Origin: Acidobacteriota bacterium
GTDB lineage: Bacteria > Acidobacteriota > Vicinamibacteria > Vicinamibacterales > UBA2999
Reading direction: 5' to 3'
NCBI GenBank assembly: GCA_018000455.1
Contig: JAGNJW010000005.1
Span: 186,001 to 250,000 of the forward strand
DNA length: 64,000 nt
Part shown: piece by piece, positions 1-9,240 of the stretch
Position numbering within the stretch: position 1 is the first letter of the stretch
Layout of the letters: each line of letters begins with the position of its first letter
Notes under the pieces: generated by a model
Told to the model about the DNA's origin: nothing
What the model saw: the letters and a program-made list of their open reading frames with translations, nothing else
Database searches by the model: none
Translations under genes and position numbers: made by a program

Positions 1-54
1 AGTGCGGCGGCCACGACGCGGATTGCACTGGGCGCCGGGCTCTCGTTCCACTGA
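1..54 (+). CDS. 3' end of an unidentified gene (partial)
   Basis: An open frame runs in from the left edge and stops with TGA at 52-54. The 17 visible residues end in TRIALGAGLSFH. The alternating hydrophobic/polar pattern and the near-terminal phenylalanine would suit the last strand of an outer-membrane beta-barrel, but this is too short to assign. Only the frame and the stop are seen; the function is unknown. Confidence 0.3.
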   Translation, partial: SAAATTRIALGAGLSFH

Positions 55-97
55 GTGCGGCGCCCTGCGCCCGTGCCGGACGGAGGCGGCCGGATGG

Positions 98-103
98 TAG
101 AAT
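98..103 (+). promoter_or_regulatory. -10 box of the tRNA-Gly gene
   Basis: TAGAAT lies 11 nt before the first base of the tRNA. It resembles the -10 boxes of other genes in this window. No convincing -35 is seen. Confidence 0.5.
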
Positions 104-114
104 GACGGCACTGA

Positions 115-190
115 GCGGGAGTAACTCAGTTGGTAGAGTGTCAGCTTCCCAAGCTGAATGTCGCGGGTTCGATCCCCGTCTCCCGCTCCA
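115..190 (+). tRNA. tRNA-Gly (anticodon CCC)
   Basis: A complete cloverleaf folds. The acceptor stem pairs GCGGGAG with CTCCCGC, the anticodon stem TCAGC/GCTGA encloses the loop TTCCCAA (anticodon CCC), and the T-loop is TTCGATC on a GCGGG/CCCGT stem. The discriminator base is T and the 3' CCA is encoded. It reads GGG glycine codons. The stop codon of the convergent frameshifted gene lies 3 nt beyond the CCA, so there is almost no intergenic DNA. Confidence 0.95.
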
Positions 191-192
191 CC

Positions 193-1133
193 TCACCCAG
201 TGTCGTGCCGCAGGAGGCCCTGGCCGCCGGCGATCACGCCCGCCTGGGCCACCTGCCTCGGCCGTACCTTCCTGTCATTGCGGTTTCGGTTCAGCGCCGT
301 ATAGTAGGCTGACGCGCCCTTCGCGGCGATGAGGGCATCGAAGTGCGCGACCAGGACGTCGCGCCGCTTCATCACGGCCGCGGCTTCGTAGACACTCAGG
401 CAATGCGCGGTGGACGCCTTCACGGCGGCGCCGTCGAGCGTGCGCAGCGTGGTCAGCACGCGGCGATCGACCTGCGGCAGGTCGCCTGGATGGCGCAACT
501 CGGTCTGCAGGCGGAAGGCCCGCGTGAAGTCGATCATCCACAGCCGCCAGTCAGGCGTGATGAGGACGTTGCCGAGATTGCGGTCGGTGTCGCCGAAGAG
601 CGCCGCAAACAGCCGCATCTTGTACATCTGCTGGGCCCAGGCCACGGGGTTCGGCGCCTGGCGCTGCTCCTTGAGCCGCGTGCGTTCGTCGATGGCGTCG
701 TCAATCCACCACGTGATCGTGCCGCTCCTGCCGTTCCACGTGCGGTGCACCGTCACCGGCATCATCTCGTCGAGACCCAGCATGCCGGCGATCGTGTAGG
801 CGGCCAGGTTGAAGTGGTGGGAATCGACGAAGTTCGCCTCGCCGCCGCGGTCGAGGAAGTTCGCCACCGCCCGGCGTTGGTCGACGGTCTGGAAACCAGC
901 GTCGTGCGTAGTGACGCCGTCGGTCAATGTGAGGCGCCACGGGCTCGTGCGCCGGAGCTGAGCTGCCGGCTGCGGAGTACCTTCGCGGTGCGCAGGAACT
1001 CAACCTGCTCCACCCGGGCGGGAATGACGGCCGGTGGCGGGGCAGTGGGCCCCTGCGTTGGGGAGGGCGCCGCGCTGATGGCGAACGCGACCACGAAACC
1101 CCACATGACACGACGACGGTCCAGGTGGATCAC
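193..1133 (-). pseudogene. Secreted kinase-fold-like protein, split by a frameshift
   Basis: Two overlapping minus-strand frames look like one gene. The first (1133-924; GTG start with GGAGG five bases upstream) has a signal peptide ending near ISAAPSPTQ and continues VEFLRTAKVLRSRQLSSG before TGA. The second (193 to about 950) continues in the adjacent frame as TSPWRLTLTDGVTTHDA, which fits directly onto the first half. One base appears missing near 951-954. The second half contains FGDTDRNLGNVLI followed by WMIDFTRAF, resembling the catalytic Asp...Asn and metal-binding Asp of kinase-fold proteins of the HipA/PI3-kinase-like type. I recall similar unsplit hypothetical proteins in Acidobacteria, unchecked here. 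Kinase activity is inference. An assembly error would give the same picture as a true pseudogene. Confidence 0.6.
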
Positions 1134-1187
1134 GGGGGCCTCCAGTCGGCCGCTCAGCGGCCAGCCGCTATCCTACCGAACTGGTGC

Positions 1188-3605
1188 TCAGCGGGCGTCG
1201 AGCCTGGCCGTACGCAGACGCAGGCTGTTCGAGACGACGCTCACCGAACTGAACGCCATGGCGGCGCTGGCGAGGACCGGACTGAGCAGCACGCCGAATC
1301 CGGGGTAGAGCAGGCCGGCCGCGATCGGGATGCCGACGACGTTGTAGACGAACGCCCAGAACAGGTTCTGGCGCATCACCCGCATCGTCCGGCGCGAGAG
1401 CACAATCGCTCGCGCAACGCCCCGCACGTCCGGCCGCATGAGCACGATGTCGGCGGCCTCGACGGCCACATCCGTTCCTGATGCGAGCGCGATGCCGACA
1501 TCCGCCTGGGCCAGCGCCGGCGCGTCGTTGATACCGTCGCCAACCATCGCCACGACGTGGCCCTCGGCCTGCAGGCGCGCGATCTCGTCTTTCTTTCCGG
1601 CCGGCAGCACGCCAGCCACGACGCGCGAGATTCCCACGCTCCTGGCAACGCGCTCGGCCGGTCCCGGCCGATCGCCGGTGAGCAGCACCGGCGTCAGTCC
1701 TAGAGCGGCCACACGCGCCACGGCGGCGGCGGCATGCACGCGCACGGGGTCGTGCAGCAGGATGACGCCCGCGTGCCTTCGGTCGACCGAGACGTGCACT
1801 TCGGTCTCGCCGCCGTCACCGGCGTCGTCGCCGGCCGGGGCCGCGCTGACGAACGACCGGCGCCCCATCCGCACCTCGCGACCGTCGACGGCGCCCGCCG
1901 CACCGAGCCCGGGCGTACTCTGGAAGGCCGTCGGACGTGGCAGTCCAAGACCGCGCCGGACCGCCTCGCGGGCGATCGCGGCCGACAGCGGATGCTCCGA
2001 CTGCACGCCGATGGCCGCCGCCAGGCGCAGCACCTCGTCCTCGGTCTCGACCGGCCCGGTCACGCGCACGCTCGAGACCGTCGGCTTGCCCTCGGTCAGC
2101 GTGCCTGTCTTGTCGAAGACCACCGCCGTCACCTCGCCCGTGCGCTGCAGCGCCTCGCCGCCTTTGATGAGCACGCCAGACTCGGCGCCACGGCCCGTGG
2201 CCACCATCACCGCGGTCGGCACCGCAAGACCCATCGCGCACGGACACGCGATGATGAGCACGGCCACGCCGTTGGCAAAGGCCCGCACGGCGCCCGCCTC
2301 GCCGCCGAAGTACCACCAGCCGGCGACGGTCAGGAGCGCCAGGCCCGCGACCACCGGCACGAACACCGCGGCCACCCGGTCGGCCAGATGCTGAATCGGC
2401 GCCCGCGACGCCTGCGCGTCCTGCATGAGACGAACGATCTGCGCCAACACACTGCCCGCACCGACCGCGGTCGTCCTGACCACGATTGCGCCGCCGCCGT
2501 TCACCGTGCCCCCGACGACGCTGTCGCCGGCGGCTTTCTCGACCGGCACGGGCTCGCCGGTCAGCATCGACTCGTCCACCGCCGATCGGCCGTCGACGAC
2601 CACGCCGTCCACGGCGATCCGCTCGCCCGGGCGAAGGACGACGAGATCGCCTGGCACGACCGACGAGAGCGGCCGCTCCTCGTCCCGCTCGTCGACCCGT
2701 ACTCGGGCGGTGGCCGGCTGCAGCGCCACGAGGCGGCCGATGGCACGCGTCGCCCGCTGCTTGGCGCGGGCCTCCAGGGCGCGGCCCATCAGGACCAGCG
2801 CGATGATGAACAGCACCGCCTCGTAGTAGACGTCCGGCGCGACGCCGGCGCGCAGGAACACGCCGGGCGCCACCGTCGCGACGAGGGAATAGAGAAACGC
2901 TGCGCCGGTGCCGAGCGCAACCAGGGAGTTCATGTCCGCCGCGCCATGTCGGAGGTTCTTCCAGGCGCGGACGTAGAACTCCCGGCCCGCCCACGCCATG
3001 AAGATCGCGGTGACGATGGTCAGCCCCCAGGTGATGGCCACCACCGGCACCGCGTAGAGCCAGGGCAGCGCGGCCTGCAGGCGCGGGCCGAGCGCGCGCA
3101 TCACCCATGCCATGAACGGATCGGCCGTGACCAGATGCGCGCCGTGGTCCGGAGTGTCGAGCGGCGCCATCAGGGGCACGCCAACCACCATCGCGGCCAC
3201 CGCCGCCGCGAAGGTGACACCGGCCTTCCACCACAACGCCGAGCCGGATTCGTCGTCCAGTGCCGCTCGCGCGGCCGGCGCGCCAAGGCCGTCATCAGGC
3301 GTCGGCAGCGCTGCCTCGTAGCCGATCTCGCGTACGGCGTCGAGCAAGCCTGAAATCGTCACGAGCTCCGGGTCGTAGGTGACGGTCGCCGCGTGGAGCA
3401 TGAGATTCACCGACGCGCCAGCGACGCCGTCGGTCCGCGCGAGGCGCCGCTCGACGGCCGACTGGCAGGCCGCACACGTCATTCCCCCGACGGGAAAGGT
3501 GATGCGCCGAGTCGGCACTGCAGAGGACGAAGTGGAGTCTGGCACGGGCGTGCCGGAACCTCGAGTCGCGGGCCTATCCCCGGATGATCGCCAGTACTTC
3601 GTCAC
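1188..3605 (-). CDS. copA: Copper-exporting P1B-type ATPase (CopA)
   Basis: An 805-residue heavy-metal ATPase that would pump Cu(I) out of the cytoplasm. Visible in order: one N-terminal metal-binding domain with GMTCAAC (41-47), membrane segments from about 128, the actuator TGE loop ([11 protein letters not shown], 347-357), the CPC transport motif in [10 protein letters not shown] (C454, C456), the phosphorylation site DKTGT (D498), SEHPL in the nucleotide domain, and GDGINDAP near the C terminus. CPC indicates Cu+/Ag+ specificity. The GTG at 3605 overlaps the end of manB by 32 bp and is preceded by GGAG with a 7-nt spacer inside manB, which supports this start; GTG codons at 3545 and 3518 are alternatives. 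It is the last gene of a manC-manB-copA run. No copper-responsive operator was recognised. Confidence 0.93.
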   Translation of the reverse strand: MTKYWRSSGDRPATRGSGTPVPDSTSSSAVPTRRITFPVGGMTCAACQSAVERRLARTDGVAGASVNLMLHAATVTYDPELVTISGLLDAVREIGYEAALPTPDDGLGAPAARAALDDESGSALWWKAGVTFAAAVAAMVVGVPLMAPLDTPDHGAHLVTADPFMAWVMRALGPRLQAALPWLYAVPVVAITWGLTIVTAIFMAWAGREFYVRAWKNLRHGAADMNSLVALGTGAAFLYSLVATVAPGVFLRAGVAPDVYYEAVLFIIALVLMGRALEARAKQRATRAIGRLVALQPATARVRVDERDEERPLSSVVPGDLVVLRPGERIAVDGVVVDGRSAVDESMLTGEPVPVEKAAGDSVVGGTVNGGGAIVVRTTAVGAGSVLAQIVRLMQDAQASRAPIQHLADRVAAVFVPVVAGLALLTVAGWWYFGGEAGAVRAFANGVAVLIIACPCAMGLAVPTAVMVATGRGAESGVLIKGGEALQRTGEVTAVVFDKTGTLTEGKPTVSSVRVTGPVETEDEVLRLAAAIGVQSEHPLSAAIAREAVRRGLGLPRPTAFQSTPGLGAAGAVDGREVRMGRRSFVSAAPAGDDAGDGGETEVHVSVDRRHAGVILLHDPVRVHAAAAVARVAALGLTPVLLTGDRPGPAERVARSVGISRVVAGVLPAGKKDEIARLQAEGHVVAMVGDGINDAPALAQADVGIALASGTDVAVEAADIVLMRPDVRGVARAIVLSRRTMRVMRQNLFWAFVYNVVGIPIAAGLLYPGFGVLLSPVLASAAMAFSSVSVVSNSLRLRTARLDAR

Positions 3606-4932
3606 GCCGCTTCTCCATGATCTCGGGCGTCGTGCCTTCGAGATTCAGGCGCAGGAGCGGCTCAGTGTTCGAAGCGCGGACGTTGAAATGCCAGTCATCG
3701 AACTCTACTGAGATACCGTCCAGGTGGTAGACGTGTCCATGGCGGTACTCCTTCGCCAGGCGCTCGATCTTCTCGGGCACGACGGCCATGCTCGACACCT
3801 TGGTGTTGATCTCGCCCGAGATGAAGTAGCGATCGCGCAACGGCGCCAGCAGATCGCGGAGCGACTGGCCCTTGCGCGACATCAACTCGAGGATGAGCAG
3901 CGCCGGGATGAAGCCGTTGTCGGCGTAGAAATTGTCCTTGAAGTAGTAGTGCCCGGTCACTTCGCCGCCGAAAAGACCGTCTTCTTCCCGCATGCGGCGC
4001 TTGATGAAGGCGTGCCCGACGCGGTTCATGAGCGCCCGGCCGTTGTATCTGGCCACGGTGTCCTTCACCGCATAGCTGGCGCGCACATCGTAGATGATGG
4101 TCGCGCCGGGCTGCTTCATGAGGGCCGCTTCCGCCAGCAGTGCCGTGATGAAGTCGCCGGCGATGAACTCTCCGCTGCCATCGATGAAGAAACAGCGATC
4201 GGCGTCACCATCCCAGGCGATGCCGATATCGGCCTTCTGGCGCACGACCTCGGCGACGATGTCCCGCCGGTTCTCCTCGATGAGCGGGTTGGCCTCGTGA
4301 TTCGGGAACGTGCCGTCCACGTCGAAGCACAGCCGCGTCGTCTTGCACGGCAGGCGGTCGAACAGGTGTGGCGCGACCAGGCCGGCGATGCCGCTGCCGG
4401 CATCGAGCACGGTGTTGAACGGTTGAATCACCGTGGGATCGATGAAGCTCATCACGTGGTCGACGTAGGGCGCCATGATGGCCAGCGGTGTCACGGTGCC
4501 CGGCGTGGCCGAAGGCGCCGGCAGCGAACCGCAGAGCAGCATCTCCTTCATCTCGCGGATCCCGGACTCGCCGCTGAGCGGGAAGGCCTCGGCCTTGACC
4601 ATCTTGCAGCCGTTGTACTGCTTCGGATTGTGCGAGGCGGTAATCATCGCGCCGCCAATCAGGCCGGCGCTCGCGACGGCGTAGTACATCATGTCCGTAC
4701 CGCCCAGACCTCCGTCGCGAACGTTCACGCCCTGCAGCGTCACGCCGTCGATGAAGGCCTTGGTGAGCGACGGTGATGACAGGCGCATGTCGCGGGTCAC
4801 GGCGACGGTTCCCGGTCCGAGGAAGGCCGCGAAGGCCCGCCCGAGCAGACGGAAGGTGTCCTCGTTGAGCTCGCCCGGATAGAGTCCGCGGACGTCGTAG
4901 GCCTTGAAGATGTCGCTGTTGATCTCAGTCAT
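3574..4932 (-). CDS. manB: Phosphomannomutase/phosphoglucomutase
   Basis: A 452-residue alpha-D-phosphohexomutase that interconverts hexose 6- and 1-phosphates. The phosphoserine loop is [11 protein letters not shown] (S100), the Mg site is DGDADR (241-246), the sugar-specificity loop is [10 protein letters not shown] and the C-terminal phosphate-binding loop is [12 protein letters not shown]. The length is typical of the AlgC/ManB group. The ATG at 4932 follows the nucleotidyltransferase stop by 4 bp, so the two genes are cotranscribed and probably act in sequence: mannose-6-P to mannose-1-P to GDP-mannose for surface glycans. The frame stays open upstream, but the family N terminus is [16 protein letters not shown]. 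Substrate preference (mannose or glucose) cannot be read from sequence. Confidence 0.9.
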   Translation of the reverse strand: MTEINSDIFKAYDVRGLYPGELNEDTFRLLGRAFAAFLGPGTVAVTRDMRLSSPSLTKAFIDGVTLQGVNVRDGGLGGTDMMYYAVASAGLIGGAMITASHNPKQYNGCKMVKAEAFPLSGESGIREMKEMLLCGSLPAPSATPGTVTPLAIMAPYVDHVMSFIDPTVIQPFNTVLDAGSGIAGLVAPHLFDRLPCKTTRLCFDVDGTFPNHEANPLIEENRRDIVAEVVRQKADIGIAWDGDADRCFFIDGSGEFIAGDFITALLAEAALMKQPGATIIYDVRASYAVKDTVARYNGRALMNRVGHAFIKRRMREEDGLFGGEVTGHYYFKDNFYADNGFIPALLILELMSRKGQSLRDLLAPLRDRYFISGEINTKVSSMAVVPEKIERLAKEYRHGHVYHLDGISVEFDDWHFNVRASNTEPLLRLNLEGTTPEIMEKRRDEVLAIIRG

Positions 4933-4936
4933 GGCG

Positions 4937-5992
4937 TTACGCTTTCGAGTAGTCGGACAGCGTGGTCTTGTCGCCGAGGACGGCGCTCGAGCCGACCTCG
5001 GCGTTCTTGCCGATGTAGCAGCTGCGCCCCACGAGCGCCGCGCCGACCACGGCGTCACGGCCAATGCGCGCGTTGGGCCAGACGATGGCGCCACTGACCT
5101 GCGCGTCTTCTTCGACGAGCACCGAGCGGCCGAGCACGGAGTAGGGCCCGACCCTGGCGCCGGCCTTGACGACGACACCGGTGTCGAGAAAACACGGCCC
5201 CTCGAGCACGGCGCCGGCTTCGACCTTGGCATCAGGTGCCACCACCGGCTGCCCGGAGGCGATGCCGGCCGGCCCGAGCGGACACCGACCGTCGAAGATG
5301 TCCCGGTGCACGTCACGGTACTTCTCCGGCGTACCGATGTCGATCCAGTAGCCGCGCTCGACATAGGCGACGAAGGTCTCGCCGCGCTCGACGAGCGAGG
5401 GGAAGTAGCCACGCTCGATCGAGTAGGACGTGTCCTTCGGAATGCGGTCGAACGTCTCCGGTTCCAGCACGTAGATGCCGGCGTTGATGGTGTCGCACGT
5501 GATCTGGTCGGGCGATGGCTTCTCGAGGAAGCGCCGCACGTGGCCCTCGCTGTCGGTCTCGACCAGTCCGTAGGCCGACGGGTTCTCTACCGGGGTCAGG
5601 ACGATGGTTGCCTTCGCCTGGCGCGCCTGGTGCTGGGCCACGACCGCCGCCACGTCCACGGCCGTCATGACGTCGCCGTTGAAGACGATGATCGTGTCGT
5701 CGATGCCCTTGGCCGCGTACTTGATGGCGCCACCGGTGCCGAGGGGCGAGGGTTCGACGACGTAGCGCAGGCGGATGCCCAGCCCGGAACCATCGCCGAA
5801 CGTCTCTTCGAGACGGCGCGGCTGGTAGTTCAGGCTCAGGATGACCTCGTCGATCTCCGGCACCTGCTTGAGCAAGCCGATCTGGTAGCTCAGGAAGGGC
5901 CGGTCGAAGATGGGAACGATGGGCTTGGGCGTGTGCAGCGTCAGAGGACGCAGTCGCGTGCCCTTGCCGCCGGCCAGCAGGATGGCTTTCAT
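4937..5992 (-). CDS. manC: NDP-sugar (mannose-1-phosphate) nucleotidyltransferase
   Basis: A 351-residue sugar-nucleotide pyrophosphorylase. The N-terminal Rossmann-like domain begins MKAILLAGGKGTRLRPLT, the nucleotide-binding signature, and later has VFNGDV as the metal-binding Asp site. From about residue 245 the C terminus has hexapeptide repeats of a left-handed beta-helix, as in GMPP-type guanylyltransferases. With the downstream phosphomannomutase it probably makes GDP-mannose. Glucose- or GlcNAc-1-phosphate transferases share the fold, so the sugar is inferred from context. It is the first gene of the manC-manB-copA run and diverges from pgsA. Confidence 0.85.
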   Translation of the reverse strand: MKAILLAGGKGTRLRPLTLHTPKPIVPIFDRPFLSYQIGLLKQVPEIDEVILSLNYQPRRLEETFGDGSGLGIRLRYVVEPSPLGTGGAIKYAAKGIDDTIIVFNGDVMTAVDVAAVVAQHQARQAKATIVLTPVENPSAYGLVETDSEGHVRRFLEKPSPDQITCDTINAGIYVLEPETFDRIPKDTSYSIERGYFPSLVERGETFVAYVERGYWIDIGTPEKYRDVHRDIFDGRCPLGPAGIASGQPVVAPDAKVEAGAVLEGPCFLDTGVVVKAGARVGPYSVLGRSVLVEEDAQVSGAIVWPNARIGRDAVVGAALVGRSCYIGKNAEVGSSAVLGDKTTLSDYSKA

Positions 5993-6003
5993 GACAACAC
6001 TTG

Positions 6004-6009
6004 ATGATA
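6004..6009 (-). promoter_or_regulatory. -10 box upstream of manC
   Basis: TATCAT on the minus strand lies 11 nt before the manC ATG, predicting a 5' leader of only a few bases. No clear -35 is seen. Confidence 0.4.
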
Positions 6010-6061
6010 CACGAGCGTTCTGGCCCGTGGGGCGTCGGTTGTCAGGGCCCTGAGGCGGCGA

Positions 6062-6067
6062 TAGAAT
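6062..6067 (+). promoter_or_regulatory. -10 box upstream of pgsA
   Basis: TAGAAT is 20 nt before the pgsA ATG. It matches the -10 of the tRNA-Gly gene exactly. No good -35 is seen. Confidence 0.4.
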
Positions 6068-6087
6068 CGCGCCGAGACCGTCACGCC

Positions 6088-6717
6088 ATGAACTTGCCGA
6101 ACACGCTGACGGTCATTCGCATTTTCCTGGTGCCACTGCTGGTCGTGGTGCTCCTGACCAAGTTCGAGGGGCGGGCCGTCGCCGGTGTCCACGTCGAGTT
6201 CGTCGCGGCGGCCATCTTCGGCCTGGCGGCGCTCACCGACTGGCTCGACGGCTACCTGGCACGGCGGCGGCAGCAGATCACGTGGGTGGGGCAGGTGCTC
6301 GACCCCATCGCCGATAAACTGCTCATCTCGGCGACGCTGGTCTCGCTGGTGCAGCTGGAACTGGCGCCCGCCTGGATGGTGGCCGTCATCATCGGCCGCG
6401 AGTTCGCCGTCACCGGCCTGCGCAGCCTGGCGTTCTCACGTGGCCTCGTCGTGCCAGCGTCGTCGCTCGGCAAGCTCAAGATGGTCACGCAGGTGGTGGC
6501 CGTGCTGCTGCTGCTGCTGGGCTGGGAACGCTTCCCGGTGCTGCTGGAACTCGGAAAGCTGGCACTCTGGCTCGTGATGGCGACCGCGCTCGGATCGGCG
6601 CTCGACTACTTCTGGCGCGTGGGACGGGCCATGAACCAGATTGGCAGCGACGCCGGCGCCTTCCCGGCGCCGGAGGAGCGGCCCGAGCCTCATCGCCCCG
6701 GTCAGGGAGCCGTCTGA
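6088..6717 (+). CDS. pgsA: CDP-diacylglycerol--glycerol-3-phosphate 3-phosphatidyltransferase
   Basis: A 209-residue integral membrane enzyme that makes phosphatidylglycerol phosphate, the committed step to PG and cardiolipin. It begins MNLPNTLTVIRIFLVPLLVV, a typical PgsA amphipathic start and first membrane helix. The CDP-alcohol phosphotransferase signature DG-x2-AR-x8-G-x3-D-x3-D is intact from DGYLARRR through GQVLDPIAD. Four to six hydrophobic segments follow. The ATG at 6088 was chosen because the protein then starts exactly like the family; the in-frame extension to 6001 is unlike it. It converges on the FlgT-like gene with 3 bp between stops. Confidence 0.92.
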   Translation: MNLPNTLTVIRIFLVPLLVVVLLTKFEGRAVAGVHVEFVAAAIFGLAALTDWLDGYLARRRQQITWVGQVLDPIADKLLISATLVSLVQLELAPAWMVAVIIGREFAVTGLRSLAFSRGLVVPASSLGKLKMVTQVVAVLLLLLGWERFPVLLELGKLALWLVMATALGSALDYFWRVGRAMNQIGSDAGAFPAPEERPEPHRPGQGAV

Positions 6718-6720
6718 CAC

Positions 6721-7503
6721 CTACGGACGCGTCGCGACGTCCTGCAGGCCGACCCAATCACCCGACGCCAGCGCATCGCGCACGCGATCGGCGATGACCG
6801 TGGCGGTATCCTCGCCCACCGTCAGGACGATCGCGTGGCCCACGGGCACGAGTGGCCCTCCCGACTTGACGTCGCGGAAGATGCCGAGCCGCGCGCCGGC
6901 GGTGACGCCGTGCTGGGCTCCGCGGTTGATGACGACGATATCGCCGTTGGCGAACGAGCGGCGGCCGTCGTTGCCGAACAGCAGCTGGCCCATGTCTTCG
7001 AATTTCTGCGGACCCGGCGACGCGACGGCGGCCGGCATCGGCGCGGCCGTGAACGCCTCGAGGAAGTCGCCCTTCATGAATCCGTCGCAGGCGTGATCGA
7101 TGCGCGCCAGGGCGGCGAAATCATCGGCGCCGACGATCGTGATCCAGCCGGCGGTATGCACCATGCCAGGTGACGAGGTCGACGGCTTCTGGCGGCTCGG
7201 GCTGATGAGCAGCCGGCGCACGAAGAACTGCTGGCCAACCTGGAGGCCGACGCTGGTGCCGCCGGGAATCGCCAGGGTATCAGGCGCCGAGTAGGCCCGG
7301 CGCAGCCTGGCGTCGCCTTCGTGGGCGGAGGCCAGCCGATGGGCCGGCCGTGGGGCGCTGTAGGTCGGCACGTCGGAGCAGCTGAGACGCTTCGGGTACA
7401 TGCCGAGCGCGCCGAAGGCCCCAGGCTCGAGTGGCTCCTGCGCCGAAGCGCCCGACGACCCGACTCCGACCAGAACTGCACACAGCAACGCGACTCGACG
7501 CAT
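6721..7503 (-). CDS. Secreted protein with FlgT-C-like domain, function unknown
   Basis: A 260-residue exported protein. A signal peptide (MRRVALLCAVLVGVGSSGASA) is followed by a low-complexity region with few conserved features. The last ~80 residues (FANGDIVVINRGAQHGV, then GHAIVLTVGEDTATVIADR) resemble the small beta domain at the C terminus of flagellar assembly protein T and related secreted proteins; that resemblance is my reading of the pattern. A Shine-Dalgarno-like AGAGG lies just upstream of the ATG. It follows bamD by 4 bp and is the last gene of the aroC-to-bamD operon, so an envelope role is plausible. No flagellar gene occurs in the window. Confidence 0.6.
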   Translation of the reverse strand: MRRVALLCAVLVGVGSSGASAQEPLEPGAFGALGMYPKRLSCSDVPTYSAPRPAHRLASAHEGDARLRRAYSAPDTLAIPGGTSVGLQVGQQFFVRRLLISPSRQKPSTSSPGMVHTAGWITIVGADDFAALARIDHACDGFMKGDFLEAFTAAPMPAAVASPGPQKFEDMGQLLFGNDGRRSFANGDIVVINRGAQHGVTAGARLGIFRDVKSGGPLVPVGHAIVLTVGEDTATVIADRVRDALASGDWVGLQDVATRP

Positions 7504-7507
7504 GGGT

Positions 7508-8308
7508 CTACCTCTGGGCTTCCGTGGCCCCTTTCAATTCATCGACCCGACGGCGCGCCAACTCCAGGTACGAACTTTGTTCGAACTCTTTCAGAAGTCG
7601 TTCGAAGTACGGCAACGCCTCGGCTTTGGCCTCGGTGGTACCCCCTTTAAGCAACGATTCGGCCAGATGGTAGTAGACGGCGTCGCGGTTCGTGAACTCG
7701 GGGTCGGCCGCCAGCACCTCCCTGAAGCGGTCGATGGCACCCCGCCAGTACTTCGCCCGGAAGTAGTAGAACCCCACCCGGTAGCTGGCTTCGCTCAACC
7801 GGTCTTTGGCCTCGCGCATCAGGGCTTTGGCCTCGGGCATGAGCGGACTGTTCGGGTAGCGGTCGATGAAGACCTGCATCTCCTTCACGACTTCCCGCGT
7901 CGTCGTCTGGTCGCGCTCTGGCGCCAGCATCTGCTCGGCCAGCGACGTCGCCAGCCGGTACTGCGCGTAGTCGGCCCGCGCGCTCGTCGGGTAGAACGTG
8001 AGGAACTCGCGGAACTCGTTGGCGCCGAGCATCAGTGCCTCGGTGGAGTGCTCGCCGATGTAGGTGTCGCCCACCGCCAGCTTGGCGTCCGGCCGGTACG
8101 GGCTCTGTGGATAGTTGTCCACGATCTGGCGGAAGTACTCGCGCGCCTGCACCCATTTGCGCTCCTTGAGCGCCGCCGATCCACGCTCGAACAGGAACTG
8201 GTCGGCCTGGGCGCTGGCCGGCGGCACGGCCGCGCGTTCGGCGCTGCACCCGGCCACGAGCAGCGTGCCGCACAAGGCCATTGCGAGCAGACGATGGTGG
8301 CTGCTCAT
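7508..8308 (-). CDS. bamD: Outer membrane assembly lipoprotein BamD
   Basis: A 266-residue lipoprotein of the BamD/ComL family, part of the complex that inserts beta-barrels into the outer membrane. The lipobox is LVAGC with the lipidated cysteine at residue 21. TPR-like repeats follow, including YFRQIVDNYPQSPYRPDA and VFIDRYPNSPLMPEA, the characteristic NYP/RYP-S-P pattern of BamD repeats. The length is close to the usual ~245. The ATG at 8308 overlaps the upstream epimerase stop (ATGA). It belongs to the operon that starts at aroC. This gene is the best direct evidence for an outer membrane. Confidence 0.88.
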   Translation of the reverse strand: MSSHHRLLAMALCGTLLVAGCSAERAAVPPASAQADQFLFERGSAALKERKWVQAREYFRQIVDNYPQSPYRPDAKLAVGDTYIGEHSTEALMLGANEFREFLTFYPTSARADYAQYRLATSLAEQMLAPERDQTTTREVVKEMQVFIDRYPNSPLMPEAKALMREAKDRLSEASYRVGFYYFRAKYWRGAIDRFREVLAADPEFTNRDAVYYHLAESLLKGGTTEAKAEALPYFERLLKEFEQSSYLELARRRVDELKGATEAQR

Positions 8309-9240
8309 CGGGTGAGAAACCACTGATGCATGGCAGTCAACCCTTGCTCCAGGGTGACCGTGGGCGCAAAACCGAGGTCGGCTCGCGCCAGGGTGGTGTC
8401 GGCGTAGGTGTCCCGCATGTCGCCCTTCTGTGGCGGCTGTTTGTCGATGATGACGGGCCGGGTGGACACCTTGCCGATGAGGTCGAAGACCTCCAGCAGC
8501 GTCACGCGAGACCCCCCTCCGATATTGTAGACGCGCCCAGCCGTCCCGCGGACGCCGGCATCCGCCGTGGCCCGCGCGGCGTCGGCGACGAAGGTGAAGT
8601 CCCGGGTCTGTAGCCCGTCGCCGTACTGCGTGACGGGCCTGCCGGCCAGTACCGCCGAAAAGAAACGGTGGAACCCCATGTCGGGTCGCTGCCGAGGCCC
8701 GTAGACCGTGAAGTAGCGCAGCGACACGGTGGGGACGTCGAAGTTGACGTGGTAGAGGTAACAGAGCTGCTCGGCCGAGAGCTTCGACACCCCGTAAGGC
8801 GAGACCGGCTGGGGCAGCGCGTCCTCCCGCATCGGCATGGCCACGGAATCGCCGTAGACCGACGAACTGGAGGCATACACCACACGCTCGATGGGCCGCC
8901 CGACACAGGCCTCGAGCAGGATCTGCGTCGCGTCGATGTTGAGCTCGGTGTAGATCTTGAAATCCGCACCCCAGCTCTTCCGCACCCCCGCCTGCGCCGC
9001 CAAGTGGAACACGTGGGTCACCCCGTCGAGCAGGGCAGACAGGTCGGCGTCCTTGATGGCGGACTCGACCAGCCGGAATCCCGGGCGGCCGACGAGACCG
9101 GCGAGGTTCGCCTCCTTGAGCGCACGCGGATAGTAGTCGGTGAAGCAGTCGAGCGCCACGACGTCGGCTCCCTGGGCCAGCAAGTGCTCGCTCAGGTGCG
9201 AGCCCACGAAGCCCGCGCCGCCCGTGATCAGTGCCTTCAT
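8305..9240 (-). CDS. NAD-dependent sugar epimerase/dehydratase (extended SDR)
   Basis: A 311-residue extended short-chain dehydrogenase. The NAD-binding motif is TGGAGFVGSHL at the N terminus and the catalytic YxxxK is in SPYGVSKLSAEQ with an upstream Ser in YASSSSVYG. RYFTVYGPRQRPDM is the substrate-side signature common in UDP-glucose/UDP-glucuronate 4-epimerases and GDP-mannose dehydratases. It probably modifies a nucleotide sugar for surface glycan synthesis, and GDP-mannose from manC-manB is a possible substrate. It overlaps both neighbours by ATGA junctions. The exact substrate cannot be read. Confidence 0.82.
   Translation of the reverse strand: MKALITGGAGFVGSHLSEHLLAQGADVVALDCFTDYYPRALKEANLAGLVGRPGFRLVESAIKDADLSALLDGVTHVFHLAAQAGVRKSWGADFKIYTELNIDATQILLEACVGRPIERVVYASSSSVYGDSVAMPMREDALPQPVSPYGVSKLSAEQLCYLYHVNFDVPTVSLRYFTVYGPRQRPDMGFHRFFSAVLAGRPVTQYGDGLQTRDFTFVADAARATADAGVRGTAGRVYNIGGGSRVTLLEVFDLIGKVSTRPVIIDKQPPQKGDMRDTYADTTLARADLGFAPTVTLEQGLTAMHQWFLTR

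Noticed and set aside
1734..3353. A 539-codon open frame on the plus strand opposite copA
   Set aside because: Arg/His/Gly-rich composition typical of the complement of a GC-rich gene; copA on the other strand has all P-type ATPase motifs.
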